Below are positions 33,494-47,084 of a stretch of DNA of 64,000 nucleotides, piece by piece; the first letter of the stretch is position 1; every line of letters starts with the position of its first letter. The notes beneath the pieces were generated by a model. The model ran no database searches. It was not told where the DNA came from and worked only from the letters and a program-made list of their open reading frames with translations. The stretch is from Hymenoscyphus infarciens (Eukaryota > Ascomycota > Leotiomycetes > Helotiales > Helotiaceae). The position numbers and the translations under genes were made by a program. The stretch lies in the NCBI GenBank assembly GCA_001414345.1, contig LLCB01000167.1, positions 1 through 64,000 on the forward strand, in the 5' to 3' direction.

Positions 33494-35155
33494 AACAAGA
33501 AGATAGAAGAACAAAATTAACACAGCCAACCAACAAGTAGCTCAAAAAAGAAAAAAGAAAAGAAAAAAAAGTCTGATACAGTACCCATCTCTCCTTCCTT
33601 CTCTCTTTCCAAATCCCACATCTACCCATCCTTCCCCTCAAACTTGAAACCTTCTCTCAACCACCATCCCTTTACTCCACACCTTATACCACACCACACA
33701 TCACCTAGCACAAAGACACGATCCTTCAAGTCAAGCCAAGCAGGATCCAAGGAAAGAACAGAAAGGACATGACGCAAGAGAAGACAAAAAACAAAGATTA
33801 GGGGAAGAAAGAGAGAGTCCTAAACATGAATAAAATATTTTGAAATTTGAACACCTTGACCTTAGTTATACTACGAACTCTCCTATTCTCTCAAACTCCC
33901 CTTTATCTCAAATCATCATACCCCTCCTTTCAAAGAAGATCCCTCACTCCCCCCTACCCCCCTTTATTACACAAGAAATCCACAAGCTCCAAAAATAAAT
34001 ACGAATATTGAAATTCCCTACCTAGGAGAAAGAAGAAAAAAGATAAATAGGCAGTGACGGAAACTATATCCCCTCGGCCCTCCTCTCCACGAAAGTAAAA
34101 CAAGCATCCATCAACAAACCTCTAATCCTAAATCCTAACTCCTAAATCTAAGCACTGGAGAAGGAAAAAGAAGAGAAAAGAAACAAACAAAAAAAATTGA
34201 ATTCACAGCGTCTAAAAGGGCCCAAGATCATGTATGGAGTGTCTTTATGTTATGAATGTAATTTCCTCCTTTTCTCTATCATCTATCATCTACCATCCAT
34301 CATCCATCATCCTTCCTCACAAATCAGTCAACACGCCCAAAACCACCATACCCAGCAAAAAAAAAAACCACTTCACAAGCACCACAGAAAACTCAACACA
34401 TCGTGATTATATCTCATTGCATATCTCATCGAATTCATTAATTAGAAATATACATACACGAAGAAATCCCCCCCTTAAAAAAAGGGAATCCCCTCCTTCC
34501 TCCCCAAAACACCCAAACGCCATGTAAGCAAAACCCCATAAGCCCGTGTAGACCTGACAAAGCAGGGGGGGGGACCCAGAAAAACGTATTTGAAAAAAAG
34601 AAAAGAACGCTCGCTCATATTTTCCTTTCCAGTGCGTGCAACGTAAATTTGTCAATGGGAAGATCAAGGATTGTAATCCCTCAGTCCTACTCCCACAGCA
34701 GAGGTAGGATAACGTCAAGGAGCAAGGAGATGAGGAATTAGAAGGAATCGCTGGAATTGAACGTCCTGCAAGTTCCAAAAATCCGATATGGGGCCTTCGT
34801 GTTCGGGCTGAAGATTTGGCGTCGATGAGATGTGTTAGGAAAACCACCCTCCAAAGACCAACGTAGAATATTATTATATATACAACCCTCCGCGGAGGTA
34901 TGAAACCTGTGGCGTAACCCAACCAACCCGCCATCATGTTTGGAGATGGTGTCATTTCGTTTGCAGTCTTAGATTTCATGACTTCACTGTCTGTGGCACT
35001 GGTCAGACAACGGGACTACGAATAAGAGTGAAGTATGAGAGATTGAACGTACCTGGAAATCTTCTCCCCTTGTTTTGGCCTTTCTGGGCCAGATGGGTGT
35101 GATGGTTGCAATTTGTTGTTTGGTTTGCCGAGGGAAGATCATCACGCAGACACCG
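33494..35155. other. Intergenic region, purine-rich on the plus strand
   Basis: No gene is supported. Much of 33500-34560 is A- and C-rich with few G. The minus-strand frame at 34407-34979 has no domain and lies in the 3' flank of the EST1-like gene. Confidence 0.45.
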
Positions 35156-37896
35156 TCAATCACTGGGGCTAACATCTCCGGCATGCACAGTTGCTGGGGA
35201 TGACATCGCTTCTTCATCTTCGTCTTCTGATCGGATGCCATCTTGCGATTCCCATGTTCCCACTCGATCAAAGGATCCACTAGTGGCCACCGAAGCGAAA
35301 GTTGAAGCTCTCGTGGGAAGCTCCATCTCCTCTCCGGTGCTTGATAGAACCGAAAATCTCTTCCCATTATAAGTGAGATGGGGAACCAAAGAGGTAATGC
35401 GACAGGCAAGCCAGAGGATGCGTTCTTTTCGCTGAGAAGTCATCGAGGCGCGTTCATGATACTTCTCTTCTTCATCTATCTTCTTCTTAGTGAAGAAATC
35501 AGCTGGGAAATATCCTTCGGCCCAAAGAAGCCCACGAACAGCAAAATCTTCCGGAAATGGGCGAGGGTCGTCTTTTTCGAGTACCGGGAAGGCCTCATCA
35601 TCGATACGCCCGGGTGTTTGGTAAGAACCCAAGATCGTATTCAACATAATAGCCAAAGATTTCCAGGGGAATTCTGCTTCGATAAGAGTCATTGCTGCGG
35701 GGTGTCGAGCCATGAATAGCATGAAGATCAGTGTAACATGGATGAATGGGAGGACATTTGGGTCACCTACTCTCTCCAAAACAATGTCAGTCGTTGCGTT
35801 GCTAAGACGCTGAGCACTCTTGAATGTTATCATGGATGGTGCCACGGTGTCCGGGGTAGCAGAAGTATCCGCCATTGCGACATCCTCGTCTTCTGGTGAA
35901 ATGGCTTTCATCAAGACATTCTCTTTGGAAGCAAAACCGACCATAGCAACGCTGTTCGCCACAGCAATATGGTAGCCCTGCTCCATAAACTTTCTTGTGA
36001 CCCTCCCGATTTGTGTATCAAGCAATGCTAGAAACTCCTCCACTGCGGGGTCAAATTTGTGTAATTCTTTGTTGGTAAAAAGCAACCCGTGAGCCTTGAC
36101 AAACGCAGTATCGAGAGGGGGTAGTCGATATTGTCCTTGTCCGTTGTCGGAATTGAGGACAGGCTCAAAGAGCGTTAAAATCGATTCTCGTGCTGAGGTG
36201 AAAGGGACAGCTACGCATAGTGACTTGCTATAAAAAAAGAGTTGCTGTAGTGCGTTGGGCCGTGCGAGGATGGCCAAATGATGATACAGCCGGCCCGTTG
36301 TAGGGGAGTTGTCAGAGGCAATACTGTACCAGTGCCTAGCAACTCCAGTCCAAACTTCTCGATCCCTGATATCGTCGTCCTCAATCGCCATGCGATATCT
36401 GCCTAAATCCCCCAGGCACTCCACCCACGTATCTTTAAAGGCTGACACCGTTTCATACAGAAGTGCCATCATGCTGTAAGCCAAGTAGATAAAGGCTAGC
36501 ATATGATCCAGAGAGGCAGGAAGACGGTGTCTCAATAATTCCAAAAATGAATGAATCCCATGTCGCCACATACGCGCGGGCATAGCGTATTTAGAAGCTA
36601 ATCGCCGTAGTGCGGGACTGGCGCTAGGATGCTGTGAAGCTAGAAAGAAGTCATGGTGCTCATGCAACAGCGTTCTGTGCAGTGCGATGAGGGCTTGCCA
36701 CTGTTCGTTGTTCAACTTGGGGGGGTTTCCTGTATCGGCTTGAGCGAGAGCAGCTTGCTTATTATCGACTTCGATACACTTAGCCTCAACCATGACGAGC
36801 CCGGCATATATCCCCTTCACTTCTGCGACCAGCTGCTCTTGCGAAATAGGTCTAGTTTCTGGTTGCAGCATAATGTCAAAGTAGTCTTCTCTGGAGGACC
36901 CCAGCAAGCCACCTTGCGTTGATCTCCCAAATATTGCTGGCGACGGGGAATTCTGGGCCACGGTAGACCCTTTAGGCTGAGAGACCTGTGGTGAGGGAAA
37001 GGATCTTCGAGCTTTGTTAGGAAGTGCTTGTGCTCTTGATCGCTGAGCTTGAACGGATGCGAAGTTAGAAGGATCAAAGCTGGATCGCGAGAGAGGTGCA
37101 TCTTGGGGTGTCCAGAGAGTCCTTTTCTCGACATGAGGTCTTTGCGAATCCAACATGGTTGGTGTCCGGGAGTCTGGCTCTACACCAGGCGCCGAAGAAG
37201 GTCGAGCACACTTTATATCACTAAGTGGCGGGGATGAATCACGGAAAGGAGATGCTGATCCCGCACTGATTCCCTCACCAAAGGCGTGTCTTTTCCTGCT
37301 AGGCTGTTGACTGTTTTCGTCACTGAGATCTCTCATTGTGACATCCTCGCTGGCGCCCGGGCTTTGAATGTTCAACTCCTTCAAACCTGCGAGGCTGCTA
37401 CTCTGTCCCACAGCAGGGGAGCTCAAGGGTCTTTTGGACTGTGGGGGTGGCTCTTCGATTGCCGTTGGCCGGCGAGGCTCCAGCGGCGTTTTTGTGTTAC
37501 TACTCGAGGTATATATAGTCAGCCATCTTCCTTCCTTTTGCTCCGATTATCGCAGAGTCGCAGAGTCGCAGAGCCTTGATTCCCGGACCCCCCCCCCAAC
37601 AGTGGAGAACAAGGCTGCAGCCTTCAAATCAGTCGCAAATCAATCACTCACCATTTTTCCAAAGATTCAGCTTCGAATTTCGTGCGGTATCTCCTCTGCT
37701 CAGATTCGTCGTTCGGCAGACTCTCTCCATGGTCGTCTTGGGCGTGTTTCCATAATATCTCGGGGTGGGTGAAAATGCGACGTTCGGGACACAGCGTGCA
37801 TGCCCACGACTTTGTGGCTTTCGCATTTCGTCGTTGGTGCTGGATCCACAGCTGGTCCATTCCCAATTTCGGTGATTTTTGCTGTGGTAAGCTCAT
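35156..37896 (-). CDS. EST1-like RNA/DNA-binding protein with an N-terminal C2H2-type finger
   Basis: Two exons, 37896-37652 and 37499-35156, are joined by a 152-base intron (donor GTGAGT, branch GCTGAC, acceptor TAG), giving 862 residues. The start is the first ATG after an in-frame stop. The long downstream frame has no ATG of its own near its start, which led to the upstream exon. Residues 33-56 are a C2H2-like finger (C33, C36, H51, H56; a long 14-residue spacing). Residues 80-290 are disordered and Ser/Pro-rich. About 295-525 matches the EST1/SMG7-type DNA/RNA-binding region, with WVECLGDLGRYR, a REVWTGVARHWY-like repeat, GRLYHHLAILA and SARESILTLFEP. The C-terminus is acidic and Ser-rich. 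Relatives act in telomerase recruitment or nonsense-mediated mRNA decay; which role applies here is unclear. A homopolymer C run lies within the intron (37589-37597). Confidence 0.85.
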
Positions 37897-38094
37897 TGCT
37901 GGCAGAGCTGGTAGAGCTGGTCAGTCGTGGGAAATCAATGAAATGGGGGCCAAAGGGAGCAAGCATACCGGTGTCGCACGAGCGCGAGCTGGTTTGGTGC
38001 TGCGTGGGCGAGGAAATGGATTTGTCAGGGCGAGAGAACTGCGGAGGGCGTCTCTGCGATTACGACATGGACTTTGACGGCTATAAGAATAGCG

Positions 38095-38125
38095 TGACGA
38101 CCGCTTGACGACCGCTTGACGACCG
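38095..38125. repeat. 11-base tandem repeat, about 2.8 copies
   Basis: TGACGACCGCT is repeated head to tail at 38095, 38106 and 38117 (the last copy partial). It lies upstream of the EST1-like gene, about 200 bases from its start codon. Confidence 0.85.
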
Positions 38126-41100
38126 GCTTCTTGGATTGAGGTTGAAGGGGGATTGGTTAGAGGAGAATGAAGCTTGAGGCTCTACAAGAGGATGGGAAGA
38201 GAGAGGGGTTATAAAGGGCAACTTCACCTCTCATCTTGTGTTTGGTGAGGCTCTGCTGCACAATGGCGCTAGCCTGTTGGGGGCACGAGGGGAGAAGGGG
38301 AATGGTTCGCAAATATGCGAACCATTTTACACTCAGCTTCCTGGCCTCCCACTTCTTTGCAACCTTCTAGGTGCGCGACTGTCCTGGCTTCACGTGCCAC
38401 ACGCACAATCCCTGCCACGGTTGTGCCACACTTCCATCTTTACTCACCGAGCCCGCATGATGGCATTAGGCCCCAACCACCTCAGGTCGTCAGAGCAGCC
38501 CTACTCTAGCCGACCTCACTAACTCGCTTACTGTTCTTAGGAATAGCATGATATGGGCACTCTCCATTTCACCGCAAAATCCGTCTGTCACCATTTTACT
38601 TCTTTACTTCCATTAGCTGCCGTATAAATAAGGGTCAGGGCCCGTCTCCAGAAGTTCTAGATCTGCTGTCTTCGTCTCCTAGGTAGGGCGTCACAGCATA
38701 TACTGCAAAGAGAGAATTGAGGAACACAAGGACGACTTATCGAACATTGCTCCCCTTCCGCTCTTCCTTGAAAAAACAGGCTGCATTTCCTTATCACACG
38801 CCTCTTGTCCTCTCTCGTGAGCTCTCTCCGCCACAGCTAATTTGAGAGGTTTTTGGCCCCCGGCTCTCCACATAGCTCGTTCCATAATGCCTTGCAGCGA
38901 AAGGAGAATGCTATTTGAAGGCGGCGTCCATACGGACCGCCATAATTATCCAACCCATTATTCCTTTCTTGCAACGGTTCCCACAGACTTCACAATCAAA
39001 GCATCAATTCAATTCCTATGGTCCGCCAGAGATCTTCTTCGAGCTGTCTGGATCTCATTACGCCCGAGTCGCTCTGATGCTTTGTAGATCATGAACTGCC
39101 TCACTCAGCCTTATGAGGAAAACCGGCTCTCCCCCAAGGCATCGACCCTGTGAATCTCAATTAACAACAACAACCAAAAGACTCACCGGAACCATCATTC
39201 AGCTCAATCCTGGGCGAACTTCAATTTCAGGTAGTGCCTAGCCTCATTATTGTAGGTGTCCGCTTTCGTAGCCTTGCAAAATGTTGGAACTCGACCTACT
39301 CGCGTCCATTGTGCGACTGGCCCCCTTTTCCAACCCCCTTTCCTGTTTTCAGCCTCCTGGTTCTGTGGCAGAGAGTCAATCGTTAACCGAGTCTGGGTTT
39401 CTTGCTTAGACACAAACATGAGAATACGTGTGGTCCGATACTAAGGCCCAATACTTGTGAGCTCACAGAGACAGGGCTGACAGATCGGAAACAGCAAACA
39501 CAACAACTGGTATATTTTCTGCGAAATCAAGTGTTCATCCTAGAAATCCGCCCCAAAATCCGGCGGGCATATCATCATACAACACTTCATTCCTTTATCC
39601 CTTCATTTCACGAGGCAGCCAAAACCCTTCCTGGATGTTTGCGGTATACAATTTCCAATGGATGACAAAAGTATGACCAACGGGAGCCAATAAAAGGGAA
39701 ACCATTAGCATTCAGTTGTATTACGCCAACCTCCGCATGATAGACCAACCAATTTTGATTCCCAAACATCCCCATGTCAAATTGTCAAATCAACAGTCGG
39801 AAATCACGGGTTGGTTGCGACAAAGGATTTCAGGCTGCACGGCACAGCAAATATCTTTGTTGAAACACCACGATCCCCCTCTCAGGATTGACAAGATTGT
39901 TCCACTTTTGAACACCGAAGCCATGGAGCGCTTGGTAGTTTTGGTGGAGTACACACTTAGACCCCTGGTGACCCTGTCCACAGGACCCCTCAAGCTCCAA
40001 CCCCTCCTTCCATTGTGCGGATTACATTTCAAAACTTCAATTTGAGAAACACTAGCTTTGAATATCTTCGAGTATCCTTTCTTTCGCATTTGGGTACTTT
40101 CAACAGCCTCGAAATCGACTCGATATCAATTATTCCGGCTACAATCTTAATATTTCGCCCTGCAAAATATCTGCATTGCTGCCCGATGATTCCCAAATTT
40201 TATATTCCGCACGAATCAAACATTTTGACGGATTTTTGATTCTACACCAAGCAGGAATATGGCAGTAAAAAGTCCTACATCGGGCGAATCCATCCAGATG
40301 GCGAATATGGGAACTTCCGGACGTGTTGTCGACACGTATTGTACATTTCTCTGGTACGTATACGTACAGTACAGAGTGACATCTACCTTTGCATTCTACT
40401 CTGCTCTTGGGTTGATCCCCGCTACAAAGTGAAGACTTCAATGACTGGTCAAGGTTCGTAAGGCGTCTAGAATTATACACGTTTCTGACTTTTGAGTAGC
40501 CCAATTGGACCCGCTTTCAATTCCAGGCAGACGGAGGTTTGCCCAAAGTTTACAAGAGAAGCTATTCGCACTTTTCCAAAAGGACAATTGAAGCCTCATT
40601 TGTTCTGCTGGTGCCACGAGCAACGCGAGTGCATTGCGAATGGAGGGCATTCTCCAGCTTCTCTTGTTCGCTTTGCTATTTTCTACCTAGTTCCTAGGCT
40701 GCCTTTATTTCTTTGGGAGGATTTGAAAACACTCAGCCACGCAAAACGCGAAGCTGTAGTCATCCGCGGATTCCGGTAGCCTCTCTTCCTTTCAAGTTCA
40801 GATGGATATTGGCTTGTACCGTTCTTTCCGTACCATCAGCCGTTTTTGTTTCAGCGCTCACGTCACTGTTACTTGGTAGTCCGGGTAATCCGTCTTACAT
40901 TGAAGCGCTTTACTCCGTACGCTTCGTATTTACGAAGCTCCCGCATATGATTCAAAGTTGCTGTCCAAGCCTCGAATACATCAATTCCATTTGCTTCAAT
41001 CTTGTGCGGTCATTTGAGCCCTCGGCATCCCGCAGGTTTTATCGGGTCTATGGGCAAGCGCCATGTGGGACAGAGACCTGTAATCTGTACGCTGCCAGCC

Positions 41101-44100
41101 TCATTGCAACATCAAAGTGCAATCCCACGGTCAACTGAGTTTCCATACGATTCCTCATGAGATTTCTCAAACATCGAAACGTCCTCGTCTGAGTCAGGTG
41201 GTGTTATAGCTACTCGAGTACCTCTGCCTGTCGGTCCGGTGGATACCGCGGGTATCGGCTGCGACATCGGCAGACAGCAGACCGCCTGTTTTTTGGTTGC
41301 CTCTTTTTTTTTTGCCTCTATGCAATTGACCATTAGCTGCGAAAATTTGATGTTTGTAATTTTTGGAGGAATCTAGATGCTTGTTTTGCTTTTGTTAAGT
41401 GGTTTTCCATAAAGACTCTCTCGTCGTGGTGGTGGCTTCTGTACGAAGGCACCGGTATGGCCGAGAGCTGAGCCACACAGCCCTGACGATGTTCAGGCGA
41501 ATAATGTTTGATGCTTAAAATAGATCTCGAAATGGATCGTCAACTGGAGGTAATTGACAAAATACGAAGTTGTCTCGGGGAGAATCAGCTTTCTTCGTAT
41601 TAAATTCATTGTTTCTTTGTCGTATCTTTTTTATATATATTGAAAGTTTAAGGGGGGCCCCGCGAGTTGGGGGCTGCACCCAACTCAGGGGTGTGTCTTT
41701 TTAAGCGAGTCTACTTGAACAAGATTCTTTATACAGTGGCGACTTCTCTTTGTACGACAAGTACATGAATTCGCCTCCTCCCACTCCAAGATTTTCTTTT
41801 GAGAATGGAGATTTGTTTGCCACGTTGATCAGGTCGGTCTGGATACGAGACTTTCTTGGGCTTCTATTGAGCTCAGGTCGCCACTGTCTGTCTTCATCCG
41901 GTATCGATTGGATACGAGACTCTATTGATTATTCAACCATTTACTCATCAATTACACTCAACTTTTCCTAATACCCTATCAGTTGGGGATATCCACCACT
42001 GCTATAGCTCAACATGGACCTGTCGTCTGGAAATCAGAGGAACCACAGGTTCACCAAGATGGATCTTCTAGCATCACATGAGATGTACACGACTCACGGG
42101 TATCGACGGGGTATATCTGATTGGCATCAGGCAGCAGCATCTTGATCTCACACCAGGCTGCGGGTGAGAGAATCGAGTCGAACTCGACGGATATAAAGCC
42201 CTTGTCTTGCAGCACTCGGAGGGGCAAACCACACATGCTGTTGTGTTCACAGGTAGGTAGGCAATTGTGTTCACAGAAATGGAGAGGAACCTCCGGGAAC
42301 TTTGGTGCGTGGTGGAATCTCTTTTGTGAATTCGGTGAGTTTGAAGAGGAGGCTCTAAAGTTGAGATGGTTGGAATAGACGACTTGGTTAGGTAGTCCCA
42401 AGTGCATGGAACGGGAAGGCGTGTGCGCGGAAGGGATCACGGCTGGTTCCTATTGGCTGTTGATGAATGAGGTAGGGCAATACAGTAACAGAGTCCGGTC
42501 GTCGATTGGCGTTCTCGTGAGAATTCGGGAGAATGTCTTTCAAGGCTACCGAATATAGGCCCGATTCTGATTACTTTCGGGGGCAAAAACCCGGAATGAG
42601 ATTGGGGGCTGCCTGGAAATCGGAGAGATGAGCGGAATGTGTTGGATGAGATGGTGAGTATTGAATGGGATGTTTCGTATGCCTTCATTCTTTTGCGAGG
42701 GTTTTGTGCGCAGCCTTGCTACGCCCTCTGCTTTTCCCTCTTTCGATTGGCTTGCTGCTTTTTTTTTATCTGTGCTTTTTCAATATCAATCTGATCTTCG
42801 TGCCAGAAAATTCGGTGAGTGAATCTGAAAGAGAAAAAAATATGTTGTGGCGTGAAGGTATCAAGGATACTGTATTCTTCCATCGCGAATCAAAACGCAC
42901 TGAAATGTCACTGTCCTCTAGCGGTGAAGTAACATTCCATTTTCCATTCTCGACTTTCTTTTCTCTTTTGCCTTGCCGGTTGATCAATTTCTCACATGCC
43001 AATGCTTGATTTGCTTCTCCCTGTTTCGTTTTTCGAGGAGACCTTTACATTAAAATCCCAGCTCGTCAGACTTGGCTGGACGTTTTGTGCTGGCGGTGAG
43101 CAATAATAGGGGACTCTGGATGTTAGGCTACCTCGTAAACTCCTGTTCGTGTGAGAATTAAGCTTCGAATTTTTACTCCTTGCTGTGTTTTGTTTCTTAC
43201 TACATGCATTTTTAGTGCTGGTTGCCTCGCGGTTTATTACCCGTGCTCATCCGTATGAGTCTCTTACTTCTTTTCTTTTCTTTTGTCTTTTCTTTTGTCT
43301 TTTCTTTTTATGCCTTGAGGGGCGGAATTATGAAAAGGTATAGGAGTCTAAGATGTGGCGTCCTGCCCAGGCGCCATTTCACTATGACGGGCGTCAATGC
43401 GAGGATTGTTTGGGAAATAGGGGAGATTACTGGCTTTGTTTTTTCCTTTTCCTGCTCCCTTGATGTCTTGGTTGTGGGGTCCCGTTGATATCGCCGCTTG
43501 GGGCTTCCAAGGGATGATTTTCAGGGGTAAATCAGGGCGGTCTGGGGGGTTTCGGGAGGGTTGGTGGTTGTACGAGGGCTGGGGACAATATTATCCGATT
43601 CTGAGATAAGATGGAGCTGAGAGTAACCTGGACTTTTTTTAAATTATGAATGTTCGGTGTGCCGTTTTTCAGTATTGGGTTCTTAGAGTGTGACTCCATC
43701 GGTGTCTGCCGCGCTTTTACGAATAAGCGCGTAATTGGATGGATGGTTTACGACTTTATTCAATTGCGAGATTATTCGCTGCTGCGACTAATTTCATTCT
43801 TTACGAAGAATTGTCCGGTTGGATCACGTGGAATTCGAGGTTCATAGGTGCAGGGTTTCCCCGTTCACTGAACTGTCGATCTCTTGTAGAAACCAGGCAT
43901 ATACCAGTATGATCACTATCACCATACACCAACACTGCCAACAGCCTCGCTTTTATCCCTAGTACCTTGAAAATGCTCACCTTGACCTACTTCCAATGGT
44001 ATTCAACGGTGGTTATAACATGACGAGTCTTTTTTAAGTTCTCGTTAGTCACACAAAGAAAAGCTTATCCCCACCTATATTTCCCGGCGTACCAACATCG

Positions 44101-47053
44101 TACCCATTTCTGGAAACCAGTTAAAAATAACCGCCCTACATACGTTTCAGCTAAATTTAGGCGCCAAGCCTCCTCCCTAATTTCACTACCGGTGCAATTG
44201 AAAGGGCCAGAGACTGAAGGCAGACGAGGCAACTTGATGTTTTTGTCAATAAAGAAAGACGTGTTATTGAGATTATGGGGCTATAGGTGAGGCTGGTATT
44301 ATTGGGCTTTGTTGGTGGCCACTGGCCAGAAATGCGGCCACATGGCTTGAACTCGGTCTTGGGACTTGTACTTTTTGCTGGTTTGAGAGATGTTTGTTGG
44401 GTGGGAAAGAGATGAGGCTGTTGGTTCTCGGTGAGTGAGTTGGGCATTAGATTGCTTGTTGGTTTTGCTTTACTTCTGCAGGGGGTATGTCTTTCTGGGT
44501 GATGTTTATTACTTGGAGGTAGTTTTATGGAGATTCAATTGGTCAATAAAATGAGGCGATTGAGGTTAGCGTTTAACATTACAGTACTTGTTTGGGGGGT
44601 CAGGATCTCCTGGCGTGGTTGGGTCCATCAAGGTGCTGGCAGCGAAGATGTGGTTGGGCGTCAACGACTGTCATTTGTGGGATCGGTGGTGATGAGAGTA
44701 AGGCAAACAATGGAAAGCGAATGCGTTAAGGAAGAATTCATCTATTCTGGTTTCTAGCATGATGCAAGTGTATGTCGTAACGTAGTATACTATACTTGCT
44801 TTGGGCATGAAGTCATGGGAAATAGAAATATTTGTGCAGCAAGGCTGAGTCACTTCTTAAGCATTACTATAGTTTAACAGTGTCGTATCAAAGATAACTC
44901 CTTTGAAAGAGTCGCAGTAAATGTGTAGTATTCTGGCTGACTGGCTTGCAGGTATGGGAAGTGTGTTGTCCTTTCATTCGCACTGTTAAATTATCCAGAT
45001 ATCTATTGGATGAAAGTGCATATTTCAATTAGGTCAGGAGTGTGCGAAATTCTCCCATTGGGATGCCATCAACTCCTGTGGGGTAGCAGTGTGGACCCAT
45101 CGTGGCATCTGCGAAGGTTATTGGTTGAGATCATCACCCTGTTTTAAGCTTGAGTACAATGTTATTAATTTCAGATGTGTCTTTACTTTGCAACAAGCGA
45201 GTGGTTTTCAACATCTCGATTTCGTTGAATATGTTGATGGATGTTGGATAGGAAATAGTGTAACGTTGGAAGTGGTGGGACATCGTTGGGGCATCGTTAA
45301 ACTGTGTTCCACCACAATATGTCGTGAACACTAAGGTTCCCCCCCCCCGTTCATGTATATGTACTATGCACTTATATCTCTCTTCCTGGCGGGGTGCCTT
45401 CACTTGAGATTTGGTTGTTGCTATTTTGCGATTTTGCTTCCACGAAAAGGGAGAAAATTGCAACACATCGTACATAAAAAAATTGCTCACACCCTCATCT
45501 CCAATTAAAGGTGCTCTATTCCACAAAAGATATATGCAAATGACGTTTTTGTTTGCCTCCTTATGGATGCCCAACCAGGCCAGATAATATGTTCCAATAA
45601 GTTTGACTGACTTGTGCTCATATGACAACGTCTCGAGACTTAGCGGGTAAAGTCAGATGTGAGATGTGATGATTTCACGGTACAGCGAAACTTTTTGCAA
45701 ATACCTCACGAGATATTAATGATCTCTATTGTTGGAAGATAAGGTAAATATTGCGGGGTGTGGAAGTTTGAAGTATGGAACTCTAAGCGATTAAACCATA
45801 CCGATCTGCAGTATGCATCTCTTGGTACTTATGCGCTTGCATCTTTGCTTCAGATTCATCTCGGACGTCGAATCGAAAATAGGATAAATTGTTGATTGGG
45901 CGGATTGCATGTCCGGGCTGTACAACGGGCGTCGGGACTTCACCCGAGAACGGGAAGTCATCGATAAACAACAAGGCTGAGAATACAACATGGATCATTG
46001 TTGATACTTAAACTCTACGTTTGAGAGAAATTTGCTAGTAAAAATTGTGGACGTAATTAAGTCAATCAAGGGGAACCTGTCACTATTCAAGATTTTCCAA
46101 AGATCAAACTACCTTGAGTGAAGGAAACTACCAGCATTGACCCGGACATTGAACTCTATGTGTGAAGACGAAAAGGCTGCGTCAAGGCTTTTGCTTGTGT
46201 AAAGAAGAAAACGGAACACAGGCATCGGGTACCATTAGAAAAACCAAAAAAGAACACATTGCAAAACACTGCTGCCTTGTATTGATGAATACAAAGTCAC
46301 AACACACAACATATCTCCCATCACCGAGTAGACAACAATTTTCAGCTTAAAAGCCACATGACAAAAATGTAATTTGAACACCTTAAACGGCAAAGAAAAG
46401 CAGCAGCGGTAAGGTAACACGTTGTATAACCAGCGGCAAGGCGGTTTCTCTCGACATAGCACCTATATAGGGAGAAGCCGGGTCACGGCGACGGGATCCG
46501 GGGTGCGTGTTATTGTAGAGCCGCTTGATGAATGCAGGTGATAATGCGGAGAGTCTTGCATCGGGCCGTGTAGTGAGCGTGTCGAATTGGGGTTTTTATT
46601 AAATTTGAAACGAGGCAACTGACCGAGTACTCGGGGAAGAAGATAACTCTGGTGATTTTGTTTTTTGTTTCCAAGGTTTCAGATATCAATTGTGAAATCG
46701 AGCCTTCCGTGCTGCTTGTGTTCACGTGCACCACCAGGGGGTGCACTCATTCGTGACACAGATCATAGAGAAAACAACTAGGGAAAATCTTAATTAATAG
46801 TTAAGTATCTACCTAACACTCTACCAAATATATTCTACCCTTGAAGAATAAAAGGTTGAAGTTAATGAAATAATTTTGTAGTAGTTTAGTATTCTGGGAC
46901 CAAGTATAATCTGTCTTACGAATGAGTATACCCTCTAGTGTACCCCGTTGTCACACCAATTGATAATCGTGGACTGTTGGTAGCGATTTGGTAAGCTAGA
47001 ATTGTGGAGTGACGCTGCTATTAGATGGTACAGACTATTGCAACCGTGAACAG

Positions 47054-47084
47054 AAAAAGTATATAATCCTAGTATATACTTTTT
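47054..47084. repeat. Perfect 12-bp hairpin in an A+T-rich patch
   Basis: AAAAAGTATATA at 47054-47065 is exactly complementary to 47073-47084, with the 7-base loop ATCCTAG. It may be the end of a small palindromic repeat. No coding context is seen. Confidence 0.7.

Noticed and set aside
34407..34979. Minus-strand frame of 190 codons
   Set aside because: Lies in the 3' flank of the EST1-like gene and has no protein features.
39250..39310. Minus-strand sequence resembling a tRNA start (GGCCAGTCGCACAATGGA)
   Set aside because: No acceptor complement or consensus T loop within a tRNA length.
40713..41138. Plus-strand frame of 141 codons
   Set aside because: Overlaps other equally long frames in the same unique region and shows no domain or splice sites.
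45134..45628. Minus-strand frame of 164 codons
   Set aside because: No domain, no signal, no splice context and a noncoding-like residue composition; long enough to notice but not to call.
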